Assembly (NCBI RefSeq): GCF_945957525.1
Contig: NZ_CAMFLA010000006.1
Location: 1-64,000, forward strand
DNA length: 64,000 bases
Source of the DNA: an uncultured Aquitalea sp.
GTDB lineage: Bacteria; Pseudomonadota; Gammaproteobacteria; Burkholderiales; Chromobacteriaceae
Reading direction: 5' to 3'
Shown here: positions 57,051 through 64,000 of the stretch, piece by piece
How the letters are laid out: every line of letters begins with the position of its first letter
How positions within the stretch are numbered: position 1 is the first letter of the stretch
Notes under the pieces: model-generated
Database searches by the model: none
What the model saw: the letters and a program-made list of their open reading frames with translations, nothing else
Told to the model about the DNA's origin: nothing
Position numbers and translations under genes: made by a program

Positions 57051-59084
57051 ATGAACAAACACAACACCCCCGCACTTGATGAAGCGTTCGGCCTGCTGAT
57101 GCAGGAAAGCGGACCGAACGACGACGCGCTGGCCCTGCTGGTGAAAGCCATCCGCCCGCGCCGCGCCGAAGACAGCGAACAGGCCGTGATGAATCTGCGC
57201 GCGCTTGCCTGGCTGCTGGAGCATCGCGAAGAATACCGCGCCGCCCTGCGTCGCGCCGTGCTGACCTTGCTGACCGGCACGCGACAAATTCCGCTGTATA
57301 CCGAGTCCGGCATTCTGGCCAACACCGGTTTTTTCTCCACGCTGTCGCGCCGCCTGGGCGAGCGGCTGCTGCCCATGCCCTATCGGGAAAACTCCTTGCA
57401 GGATCGCTTTGGCCGGCTGTTCCGCCGCAAGGATGATCACCAGTGGCTGGAAAGCGTGCCGTACGAGGTATGGCAGGAGTTGTGGCGCGCCATGGCCTGG
57501 CAAGAGGAAACCGCCCGCGACGGCTGGCGGCAGACCCGGCTGCAGATAGTGGAGGCGGTACAGATACTCAGCGCCCGCGTCACCGCCATCGGCCTAGAAC
57601 CTGAGCTGGTACGCGTCTATCCGGAAATCGAACGTTTCGAGTCGCCCTTCCTGCATCTGAATGCGGAGGTGCTGGCCTGGGCGGAAAGCCAGCGTCGGGC
57701 CGTGGTGGACGAAACCGCCCCCACCCACGACGACAAACATGTGCTGGTGCTGCTGGAGCAATGCGAAGACATCCTCGGCCGCATCCGCAAAAACGCTTCG
57801 CGCAACGGCATTTCAGTCGATCTCACCTATCAGGCGTTGCGTCTTTCGCAAAACATCGATCGCATGCAAGCCCTGCTGACCCTGCTTGAGCCCGAGCATG
57901 ACCCCACGGACAACCCTGCCTTGTTCGAGCTGCTGGTGGATTTTGTCCGTTCGGAAAACCGCAAGTACAGCGTCAGCGATGTGCTCAAGTCCAATACCGA
58001 ACTGCTGGCCCTGCAAGTAACCGAACACGCCGGCCGTCATGGCGAGCACTACATCGCGGAAAGCCGCCGCGAGTGGGGCGGCATGGCGCGCGCCGCCATG
58101 GGCGCGGGGCTGATCGTCGGCTTCATGGCGCTGATCAAGCTGATGCTGGCGCAGGCGCACCTGCCCTTGCTGTGGGAAGGTCTGGCTTTTGGCCTCAATT
58201 ACGCCATCGGCTTCATCATCGTGCAGTTGCTGCACTTCACAATCGCCACCAAGCAACCGGCCATGACGGCGGCGCGCATCGCCGCCGCCCTGCACAGCCA
58301 AGGCCGCAAGGTGCAGCTGGAAGAGCTGGCCGACCTGGTGGTGAAAGTGATGCGCACTCAGTTTGTGGCCATTCTGGGCAATGTGCTGCTGGCCATCCCC
58401 ACCGCCGGGTTGATTGCCTGGGGCTGGCAGGCGGCCTTCGGCCAACCCGTGGTCAACGCCGACAAGGCGCGACACTTGCTGCATGATCTGGACCCGCTGG
58501 GCAGCCTGGCGCTGTTCCACGCCGCCATTGCCGGGGTGTATCTGTTCCTGTCCGGCCTCATCGCCGGCTATTACGACAACAAGGCCATTTACCGCCGCAT
58601 CCCGGAGAGGTTGGCCGAACACCGCCTGCTGGGTCATCTCATCGGCAAGCGCCTCGCCTGGAAACTGGGCCATTACGTGGAACACAATCTGGGCGCGCTG
58701 GCGGGCAACTTCTACTTTGGCCTGTTCCTGGGTCTCACCGGCACCATCGGCATCATCCTGGGGCTGCCGCTGGACATCCGCCACATTACCTTCTCGGCGG
58801 CCAATCTGGCCTTCGGTTCGGTGGCGCTGGATTTCCAGATTCCCGGCCGCGAGCTGCTGTACTACGCCTGCGGCGTGGCGCTGATCGGCATGACCAACCT
58901 GGCGGTCAGCTTCACCCTGGCGCTATGGGTGGCGCTGAGGTCGCGCAAGCTGGGCGGCGGCCAGATCCTGCCGCTGTTCTTCTTGCTGCTGAACCGCTTT
59001 TTCAGCAATCCGCTGCAGTTTTTCTTCCCTCCCCGCGCCGAACCGGCTGCGAACGAAGAAGAAAAAACCGCGCCGCCACACTAG
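57051..59084 (+). CDS. Gcr-like 'site-specific recombinase' family membrane protein
   Basis: 677 residues from the ATG at 57051 (a TTG one codon before is possible). The family is annotated as site-specific recombinase Gcr. Yet nothing here resembles a recombinase active site: the first 330 residues are helical and soluble, and the last 320 contain six to eight membrane helices (from about 340, 395, 450, 495, 550, 600). The protein is therefore better described as an uncharacterised membrane protein. Two TTCGGCCAAC copies lie in it (58437 and, reversed, 58610), in different reading frames. Confidence 0.78.
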   Translation: MNKHNTPALDEAFGLLMQESGPNDDALALLVKAIRPRRAEDSEQAVMNLRALAWLLEHREEYRAALRRAVLTLLTGTRQIPLYTESGILANTGFFSTLSRRLGERLLPMPYRENSLQDRFGRLFRRKDDHQWLESVPYEVWQELWRAMAWQEETARDGWRQTRLQIVEAVQILSARVTAIGLEPELVRVYPEIERFESPFLHLNAEVLAWAESQRRAVVDETAPTHDDKHVLVLLEQCEDILGRIRKNASRNGISVDLTYQALRLSQNIDRMQALLTLLEPEHDPTDNPALFELLVDFVRSENRKYSVSDVLKSNTELLALQVTEHAGRHGEHYIAESRREWGGMARAAMGAGLIVGFMALIKLMLAQAHLPLLWEGLAFGLNYAIGFIIVQLLHFTIATKQPAMTAARIAAALHSQGRKVQLEELADLVVKVMRTQFVAILGNVLLAIPTAGLIAWGWQAAFGQPVVNADKARHLLHDLDPLGSLALFHAAIAGVYLFLSGLIAGYYDNKAIYRRIPERLAEHRLLGHLIGKRLAWKLGHYVEHNLGALAGNFYFGLFLGLTGTIGIILGLPLDIRHITFSAANLAFGSVALDFQIPGRELLYYACGVALIGMTNLAVSFTLALWVALRSRKLGGGQILPLFFLLLNRFFSNPLQFFFPPRAEPAANEEEKTAPPH

Positions 59085-59107
59085 CAAGGACACGGTTTCT
59101 TGCCATG

Positions 59108-59136
59108 AACAAGGCCCGGCCATGCCGGGCCTTGTT
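59108..59136. terminator. bidirectional terminator
   Basis: A 12-bp stem AACAAGGCCCGG / CCGGGCCTTGTT with a 5-nt loop, between the convergent Gcr-like gene and the transporter operon. Confidence 0.85.
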
Positions 59137-59139
59137 GCA

Positions 59140-60855
59140 TCAGCGCGGCGCGCGCCAGCGCTGGCTCTGCCGGCCCAGCAGCTTTTCCAGCCCCAACACC
59201 AGCAGCGACACCCCGCCTGAAGTCAGTACGATCAGCGTGGCCATGGCGGCGGCGGCGGCCGTATCGCCGGCGTCGTCCATGGTGATGATGGACACGGCGG
59301 CCAGGCTGTTTTCCGGGCTCATGATGAAGATCAGCGCCGACAGCGTGGTCATGGCGGAGACAAACAGGAAGCGCGCCACGTCCAGCAAGGCCGGCAAGCA
59401 CACCGGCAGCGTTACTCGCCGCATGGTGATCCAGAACGGCACTTTCAAGGAAGCGGCCACCGCCTCGAATTCGCCATCCAGCTGCTTCAGCGCCGTCGCG
59501 GCCGTGAGATGGGCGGTGGTGTAAAAGTGGGCGATGGTGCACACCGTCATCAACGTCAGGCTACCGTAGAGGAAGTTGAGCGGATTGGCCGGGTGATTGA
59601 AAAAGAACACATAACCCAAGCCCAGCACCAAGCCAGGCACCGCCATCGGCAGCATGGCGAAGAAGCGCAACAGCGCGCGCCCCACCGGTGCCACCTTGAG
59701 CTTTTCACAGGAATATGCCCCGACAAACACCAGCATGGTGCCGCACAGCGCGGCCGCAGCCGACATTTTCAGACTGTTGAAATAGGCCGACCAGCCGCCG
59801 CCGTCCACATTGTCAAACTGGTAATGCGACAGCGTGAAGGACAAATCATAAGGCCAGTATTTGATGAAAGACGCTCCCACGCCTACGCCCAGCAGCAGCA
59901 GCAACAAGGCGGAAATCAACAGCAGCATGGCCAACACGGCCAGGTCGCGCCCGAAGGACCGCGCCGGCGCAAACGGCACCGCGCGCGCCGTCAGCGCCGC
60001 CTGCTGACGCCTGGCCATGCGGCGCTCCACAAAGAAGGACAACACCGCCGGCAGCAGCAGCATCAACCCTACTACCGCGCCGCGAGGAAAATTCTGCTGC
60101 CCCACCACCTGCTTGAAAGCTTCCACCGCCAGCACATTGACGTCGCCGCCCACCACTTTGGGCACGCCGAAGTCAGTGATGACCAGCGTAAACACCACCA
60201 GACCCGCCGACACCAGCCCGTAGCGCACGCCCGGCAAGGTAATGGTGAAGAAACGGCGCAAGGCCCCCGCGCCCAATACCCGGCCGGCTTCGTACAAGCG
60301 GGCGTCGGATGCCGACAAAGCGGTAATGATGATGAGCAAGGCATGCGGGAAAGTGTAGAACAGCTCGCCCAGCACCATGCCCCAAAAGCCGTAGACATTG
60401 CCGCCCGCCAGCCAGGACTTGAGCAGCCCCTGATTGCCGAACAGGTATACCAGCGAAATGGCCGGCATCAGCGAAGGCGCCAGCAAAGGCGACAAAGCGA
60501 TCTGGCGAAACAGCTCCCGCCCCCATACCCGGCTGCGCGTCAGCCCCCAGGCAAAGGCGAAAGCCAGGGGCACCACCAGTCCGGTGACAGTCAGCGACAG
60601 GGTCAGACTGTTTCTGGCCGCGCGCATCAGGCCGGGCGAATCCAGCACCTCAGCCACGTTGGCCAGCCCTACCCAGTGGCCATCCATGTTCATCACCGCC
60701 TTGCCGAAGATGAACAGCAAGGGCAGGCCCAGCGCCAGCGCCAGCAAGGTAATCAGCCCCCACACCAGCAGAGTGGCCACTCGGCCTTCCGCATCAGCGC
60801 GGGTGTGCGCAACCTGCCGACCCGGCAAACGGTTCTTCAGCGCCTGCGTCAGCAT
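59140..60855 (-). CDS. putative 2-aminoethylphosphonate ABC transporter permease (PhnU2 type)
   Basis: A 571-residue fused permease with two six-helix halves, each with a binding-protein-dependent transport motif (E-A-G-R-V-L-G-A-G and E-A-V-A-A-S-L-K-V-P). The layout is that of the FbpB/PhnU2 group. The ATG at 60855 follows GGAGGG and overlaps the end of the ATPase gene by 7 nt. An iron(III) role of the FbpB kind is the alternative, but the binding protein argues for phosphonate. Confidence 0.85.
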   Translation of the reverse strand: MLTQALKNRLPGRQVAHTRADAEGRVATLLVWGLITLLALALGLPLLFIFGKAVMNMDGHWVGLANVAEVLDSPGLMRAARNSLTLSLTVTGLVVPLAFAFAWGLTRSRVWGRELFRQIALSPLLAPSLMPAISLVYLFGNQGLLKSWLAGGNVYGFWGMVLGELFYTFPHALLIIITALSASDARLYEAGRVLGAGALRRFFTITLPGVRYGLVSAGLVVFTLVITDFGVPKVVGGDVNVLAVEAFKQVVGQQNFPRGAVVGLMLLLPAVLSFFVERRMARRQQAALTARAVPFAPARSFGRDLAVLAMLLLISALLLLLLGVGVGASFIKYWPYDLSFTLSHYQFDNVDGGGWSAYFNSLKMSAAAALCGTMLVFVGAYSCEKLKVAPVGRALLRFFAMLPMAVPGLVLGLGYVFFFNHPANPLNFLYGSLTLMTVCTIAHFYTTAHLTAATALKQLDGEFEAVAASLKVPFWITMRRVTLPVCLPALLDVARFLFVSAMTTLSALIFIMSPENSLAAVSIITMDDAGDTAAAAAMATLIVLTSGGVSLLVLGLEKLLGRQSQRWRAPR

Positions 60856-61949
60856 GCCGCGCCCTCCGGATAGGCCAGCAAGCGATCCGCCGGCAATTCC
60901 ACTGGCACCACCTCGCCGGGTACTACCGGCTGGCGATTGAGCATGGAGGGGCATACTTCGGCCAACAGGCTGACACCCGGCATGCCTTCCGGCTGCAAGC
61001 GCAGTCGCGTCATGGCACCGCCGAAGCTGACGTCAGCCACCCGCGCCAGCACGGTGTTGGGTGCGTTTTCCCAGCGCGGCTTGACGATGATGTCTTCCGG
61101 CCGCAAGAACAGGGCGGCCCTGCCCGACGCCGGCGCGGCCTGCTCCAGCCTTAGCGCGTGACTACCCACACAGACTGTGTTGGAGCCGGTCACTTCGGCC
61201 TGCAACCAGTTGGCTTCGCCAACAAATTCTGCAACGAAACGGCTGGCCGGCCGGCGGTAGATTTCCGCCGGCGTACCCACTTGCTCGATGCGGCCGGCGT
61301 TCATCACCACCACGCGGTCGGCGATGGCCAGCGCCTCCTCCTGATCATGCGTCACCATCAGCGTGGTGACGCCCAGCCGCTTTTGCAGACCCTTCAATTC
61401 TTCGCGCAGTTTGTCGCGCACGCGTGCGTCCAGCGCCGACAGCGGCTCATCCAGCAACAGCAGGCCCGGCGAGGTGGCCAGTGCTCGCGCCAGCGCCACC
61501 CGCTGCTGCTGACCTCCAGACAATTGCGAGGGATATTTCCGCTCCGCGCCGGGCAAACCCACCATGTCCAGCAGCTCGCGCACGCGTTGCTGATGGCGCG
61601 CCTTGTCGCGGCGCGGGGTCAGCCCATAGGCGATGTTGTCCTGCACGTTGAGATTGGGAAACAAGGCGTAGCTCTGAAACACGATGCCGTAATCGCGCTT
61701 GGCCGGCGGCGCGTGGGTGATATCTTCCTTGCGCAGGCTGATGCTGCCGCCGTCCGGCATGTCCAGACCGGCGATCAGCCGCAGCAGCGTGGTTTTGCCG
61801 CAGCCGGAGGGGCCCAGCAGGCAAACGAACTCGCCCTTGGCGACATTGAGGGACACCCGGTCCAGCGCGATGAAATCGCCAAAACGGCGGGAAAGATCGC
61901 TCACGCTCAGGTGTTCGGACAACTGTTGCAGATAGTCGGCCGGTTTCAT
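60849..61949 (-). CDS. putative 2-aminoethylphosphonate ABC transporter ATP-binding protein (PhnT2 type)
   Basis: 366 residues. The Walker A is G-P-S-G-C-G-K-T-T, the Q-loop F-Q-S-Y-A-L-F-P, the signature L-S-G-G-Q-Q-Q-R-V-A-L-A-R-A-L, and the Walker B L-L-L-L-D-E-P-L-S-A-L-D. A C-terminal TOBE-like domain (about 280-355) is present. It is the middle gene of the phnS-phnT-phnU order, separated from the binding-protein gene by a hairpin. Confidence 0.88.
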   Translation of the reverse strand: MKPADYLQQLSEHLSVSDLSRRFGDFIALDRVSLNVAKGEFVCLLGPSGCGKTTLLRLIAGLDMPDGGSISLRKEDITHAPPAKRDYGIVFQSYALFPNLNVQDNIAYGLTPRRDKARHQQRVRELLDMVGLPGAERKYPSQLSGGQQQRVALARALATSPGLLLLDEPLSALDARVRDKLREELKGLQKRLGVTTLMVTHDQEEALAIADRVVVMNAGRIEQVGTPAEIYRRPASRFVAEFVGEANWLQAEVTGSNTVCVGSHALRLEQAAPASGRAALFLRPEDIIVKPRWENAPNTVLARVADVSFGGAMTRLRLQPEGMPGVSLLAEVCPSMLNRQPVVPGEVVPVELPADRLLAYPEGAAC

Positions 61950-61995
61950 GCATTACTCCATTGCAGGCGGCCGGCGCACCGACGGCCCTGTCAGG

Positions 61996-62034
61996 CAAAA
62001 AAAGGCAAAGGCCACCCGCTGTTGACGGGTGGCC
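61996..62034 (-). terminator. attenuating hairpin between binding-protein and ATPase genes
   Basis: On the minus strand, stem GGCCACCCG / CGGGTGGCC with a TCAACAG loop, then TTTGCC and a T7 run. Such a site lets more message be made for the binding protein than for the membrane parts. Confidence 0.7.
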
Positions 62035-62049
62035 TGGGTCATTGCGTCA

Positions 62050-63072
62050 TCAGCTATTGGGCGCGGCCTTGCTTTCAAAGCGACGCGACCATTCCTTGAG
62101 GATGGCTTCGCGGTTCTTGGCGGCCCAGGCGAAGTTGTTGTGGCTCAAGCGCTTGGCGTAGTCCGTGGGAATGAAGGCGTTCTGCTTGGCTACGCCCGGC
62201 ATGGCCAGCACGGCGTAGTTCTTCTCGTACAACTGCATGGCCGGCAGACTCACCGAGAAATCAGCCAGTTTCTTGGCGGCTTCCAGATTCTTGCTGCCCT
62301 TCATGATGGCGGTGGCTTCCAGATCCCAACCCAGGCCTTCCTTCGGATAGATCAGGTCGATCGGCGCGCCTTTGCCCTTCAGTTCGGCGCCGCGGTATTC
62401 AAACGAGATGCCGATCGGATACTCGCCGGCGGCGGCCATCTTGCAGGGCTTGGAGCCGGAGTGAACATACTGCGCCATGTTGTCGTGCAGCTTGTCCATG
62501 TACTCCCAGCCTTTTTTCTCGCCCATCATCTGCAGCCAGGCGGATACGTCCAGATAGCCGGTGCCGGAAGAAGCCGGATGCGGCATCACGATCTGGCCCT
62601 TGTAAACCGGCTTGAGCAAATCGGCCCAGCTTTCCGGCTTGGGCAGGTTTTTCTTGGCGGCTTCCACCGTGTTGAAACAGATAGTGGCGGCCCATACGTC
62701 CATGCCGGTCCACTTCGGCGGCTTGGCCTTGTCGACGAATTGCGGGCTCAGCTTTTCCACGCCTTTCGGGGAGTAAGCCTGCAGCATGCCTTGCTGATCG
62801 AGGATCATCAGACTGGTGGCGGCCAGACCCCACACCACGTCGGCTTGCGGATTGTTCTTCTCGGACAGCAGCTTGGCGGTGATCACGCCGGTGGATTCGC
62901 GCACAAAGCGCAGTTCGATGCCCGGATTGGCCTTTTCGAAGGCTTCCTTGTACTCCTTCACCTGGTCCGCTTCCAGCGCGGTGTAAACGGTCAGCGTGGT
63001 GGCGGCTTGGGCCACGGAGGCGAACAGACCTGCCAGCAACAGACCGGCGGCGACGGCAATCGGCTTTTTCAT
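62050..63072 (-). CDS. putative 2-aminoethylphosphonate ABC transporter substrate-binding protein (PhnS2 type)
   Basis: Periplasmic binding protein of 340 residues with a clear signal peptide (cleavage after A-Q-A). Family marks are T-V-Y-T-A-L-E-A-D-Q, A-D-V-V-W-G-L-A-A-T-S, P-A-S-S-G-T-G-Y-L-D and H-S-G-S-K-P-C. These match the PhnS2 group assigned to 2-aminoethylphosphonate rather than iron-binding FbpA, whose paired tyrosines are absent. GGGAAGC precedes the ATG at 63072. It is the first gene of the three-gene operon. Confidence 0.88.
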   Translation of the reverse strand: MKKPIAVAAGLLLAGLFASVAQAATTLTVYTALEADQVKEYKEAFEKANPGIELRFVRESTGVITAKLLSEKNNPQADVVWGLAATSLMILDQQGMLQAYSPKGVEKLSPQFVDKAKPPKWTGMDVWAATICFNTVEAAKKNLPKPESWADLLKPVYKGQIVMPHPASSGTGYLDVSAWLQMMGEKKGWEYMDKLHDNMAQYVHSGSKPCKMAAAGEYPIGISFEYRGAELKGKGAPIDLIYPKEGLGWDLEATAIMKGSKNLEAAKKLADFSVSLPAMQLYEKNYAVLAMPGVAKQNAFIPTDYAKRLSHNNFAWAAKNREAILKEWSRRFESKAAPNS

Positions 63073-63094
63073 GAGTGCTTCCCCATCAGGTTTA

Positions 63095-63175
63095 GACGTA
63101 TAGACCAATTCAGCGACGCAACAAGGCGCCGGAATAGCAAGACAGCGTCACGATAAGGCGGAGGCATTACAGCCA
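63095..63175 (+). repeat. possible diverged MITE-like element, copy E
   Basis: CAATTCAGCGACGCAACAAGGCGCC and the following bases resemble the inner part of copies A-D (GAACTGACG..CAAGGCGCGCCG), but no terminal inverted repeat is visible. It lies between the phnS-type gene and the LacI-type gene. Confidence 0.35.
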
Positions 63176-63271
63176 AGTGACTCGCACATGAAGCTTGTTT
63201 GTCGCCGCTAGACGTTTGCCGAAGACCCGCCTGCGCTACAATCGGGACTTGTTTCGCCATCCGGATCAGAC

Positions 63272-64000
63272 ATGCCCAGAAAACCCCGCGTCCGCGCCGG
63301 CAACGGCGTCACCCTGCATGATGTCGGCGACGCCGTCGGCGTCAGCGCCATCACCGTGTCGCGCGTGCTGCGCACCCCGGACAAGGTGTCGGAAGCCTTG
63401 CGGGAAAAGGTACTGGCGGCGGTGGACCGACTGGGTTACGTGCCCAACCGGGCAGCGCGCCACCTGGCCTCGGCCCGCTCCAACACCGTGCTGGTGCTGA
63501 TCCCCTCTCTGAGCAATACCGTATTCATCGACACCCTGGCCGGCATCGAAGAAGTGCTGCAGCCGGCGGGCTACCAGATGCTGATCGGCAACACCCATTA
63601 CGATGCCGATCAGGAGCTGCGCCTGTTGCGCGCCTATCTGGAGCACAGCCCGGACGGGCTGCTTCTCACCGGGCTGACCCAGCATGCCGACTTCCGCGCG
63701 CTGGTGGAGCGCCATCGCCTGCCAGTGGTGCACATGATGGACCTGGCCGACGATGGCCGCGCCTGTGTCGGCTTTTCACAGGAAGACGCCGGCCGCGCCA
63801 TTGCCGGGCATCTGCTCTCTCGCGGCAAGCGCCGCATCGCCTTCTTCGGGGCGCAGCTGGACGAACGCGTGATGAAACGGCTGGACGGTTACCGGCAGAC
63901 GCTGGCCGCCGCTGGCCTGGCTGCGCCGGAGCTGGAAATCCTCGACCCTCGCCCCTCCACCATGCAGATGGGCGCGGACATGCTGGACAGCCTGCTGGCA
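63272..64000 (+). CDS. LacI-family regulator, gluconate repressor (GntR)-like, 3' truncated by window
   Basis: 243 residues visible with no stop. The N-terminal helix-turn-helix is L-H-D-V-G-D-A-V-G-V-S-A-I-T-V-S-R-V-L-R-T-P, followed by the hinge Y-V-P-N-R-A-A-R-H-L. The effector domain opens V-L-V-L-I-P-S-L-S-N-T-V-F and has V-V-H-M-M-D-L. The pattern is close to E. coli GntR (gluconate operon) rather than to phosphonate regulators, so its targets probably lie to the right of the window. The dispersed motif GTTTGCCGAA (63214) lies 50 nt upstream of the start. Confidence 0.88.
   Translation, partial: MPRKPRVRAGNGVTLHDVGDAVGVSAITVSRVLRTPDKVSEALREKVLAAVDRLGYVPNRAARHLASARSNTVLVLIPSLSNTVFIDTLAGIEEVLQPAGYQMLIGNTHYDADQELRLLRAYLEHSPDGLLLTGLTQHADFRALVERHRLPVVHMMDLADDGRACVGFSQEDAGRAIAGHLLSRGKRRIAFFGAQLDERVMKRLDGYRQTLAAAGLAAPELEILDPRPSTMQMGADMLDSLLA

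Noticed and set aside
57051-59084. A true site-specific recombinase
   Set aside because: Only the family name suggests it. There is no tyrosine- or serine-recombinase motif, and the C-terminal half is membrane helices.

Overview
The window looks like a high-GC betaproteobacterial chromosome. It most resembles Chromobacterium or a close relative in the Neisseriales. The reasons are the overall protein character (DarP/YjgA, MogA, PmbA, SelD/SelU/MnmC, a PhnSTU2-type transporter, tandem NarK proteins) and the lack of any phage or plasmid gene. The genus is my inference; no 16S gene is present. Nearly all of the sequence is ordinary chromosomal coding DNA. I saw no transposase, integrase, CRISPR array or rRNA.

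Layout. 1-330: tandem tRNA-Val/tRNA-Asp pairs. 0.6-7 kb: housekeeping genes (dsbB, a patatin-like lipase, pmbA, darP-mogA-yheT, trpC). 7-12 kb: clpB and a large Cache-type chemoreceptor. 12.3-16.8 kb: selD, selU and mnmC, which together act on the wobble uridine of tRNA. 16.8-19.4 kb: thioesterase, GntR regulator, TauE permease and a small ORF. 19.7-28 kb: a complete kdp potassium-uptake operon with its sensor KdpD and regulator KdpE, plus a 31-codon micro-ORF in front of kdpF. 28.1-30.9 kb: two NarK-type nitrate/nitrite carriers. 31.2-40 kb: a histone-H1-like protein, a secreted endonuclease, a PAS-GGDEF-EAL protein, a second chemoreceptor, CDP-diacylglycerol pyrophosphatase and an MFS carrier.

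40.1-47.7 kb: a six-gene minus-strand run (fae homologue, aldo/keto reductase, gabD, and a betaine-type ABC transporter proX-proW-proV) facing a MocR regulator. It looks like one uptake-and-catabolism unit. 47.9-52.2 kb: an aldehyde dehydrogenase, an enolase-superfamily dehydratase and a GMC oxidoreductase in one operon of unknown substrate. 52.3-56.9 kb: a CLC-F-type fluoride exporter behind a fluoride (crcB) riboswitch, a TerC/Alx protein, htpX and an NhaR-like regulator. 57-64 kb: a Gcr-like membrane protein, a 2-aminoethylphosphonate-type ABC transporter, and the start of a LacI-family (GntR-like) regulator that runs off the window.

Two patterns cut across the genes. First, the 10-mer TTCGGC(C/A)AAC, often extended to CTTCGGCCAACCTT, occurs about 35 times on both strands, where fewer than one would be expected by chance. 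It sits in several different reading frames and in gaps near gene ends, so it looks like a DNA-level signal similar to the uptake sequences of other Neisseriales. Second, a roughly 95-112 bp intergenic element with imperfect terminal inverted repeats occurs in about six full, diverged or internally deleted copies. It behaves like a small non-autonomous (MITE-like) repeat and explains several false N-terminal extensions.
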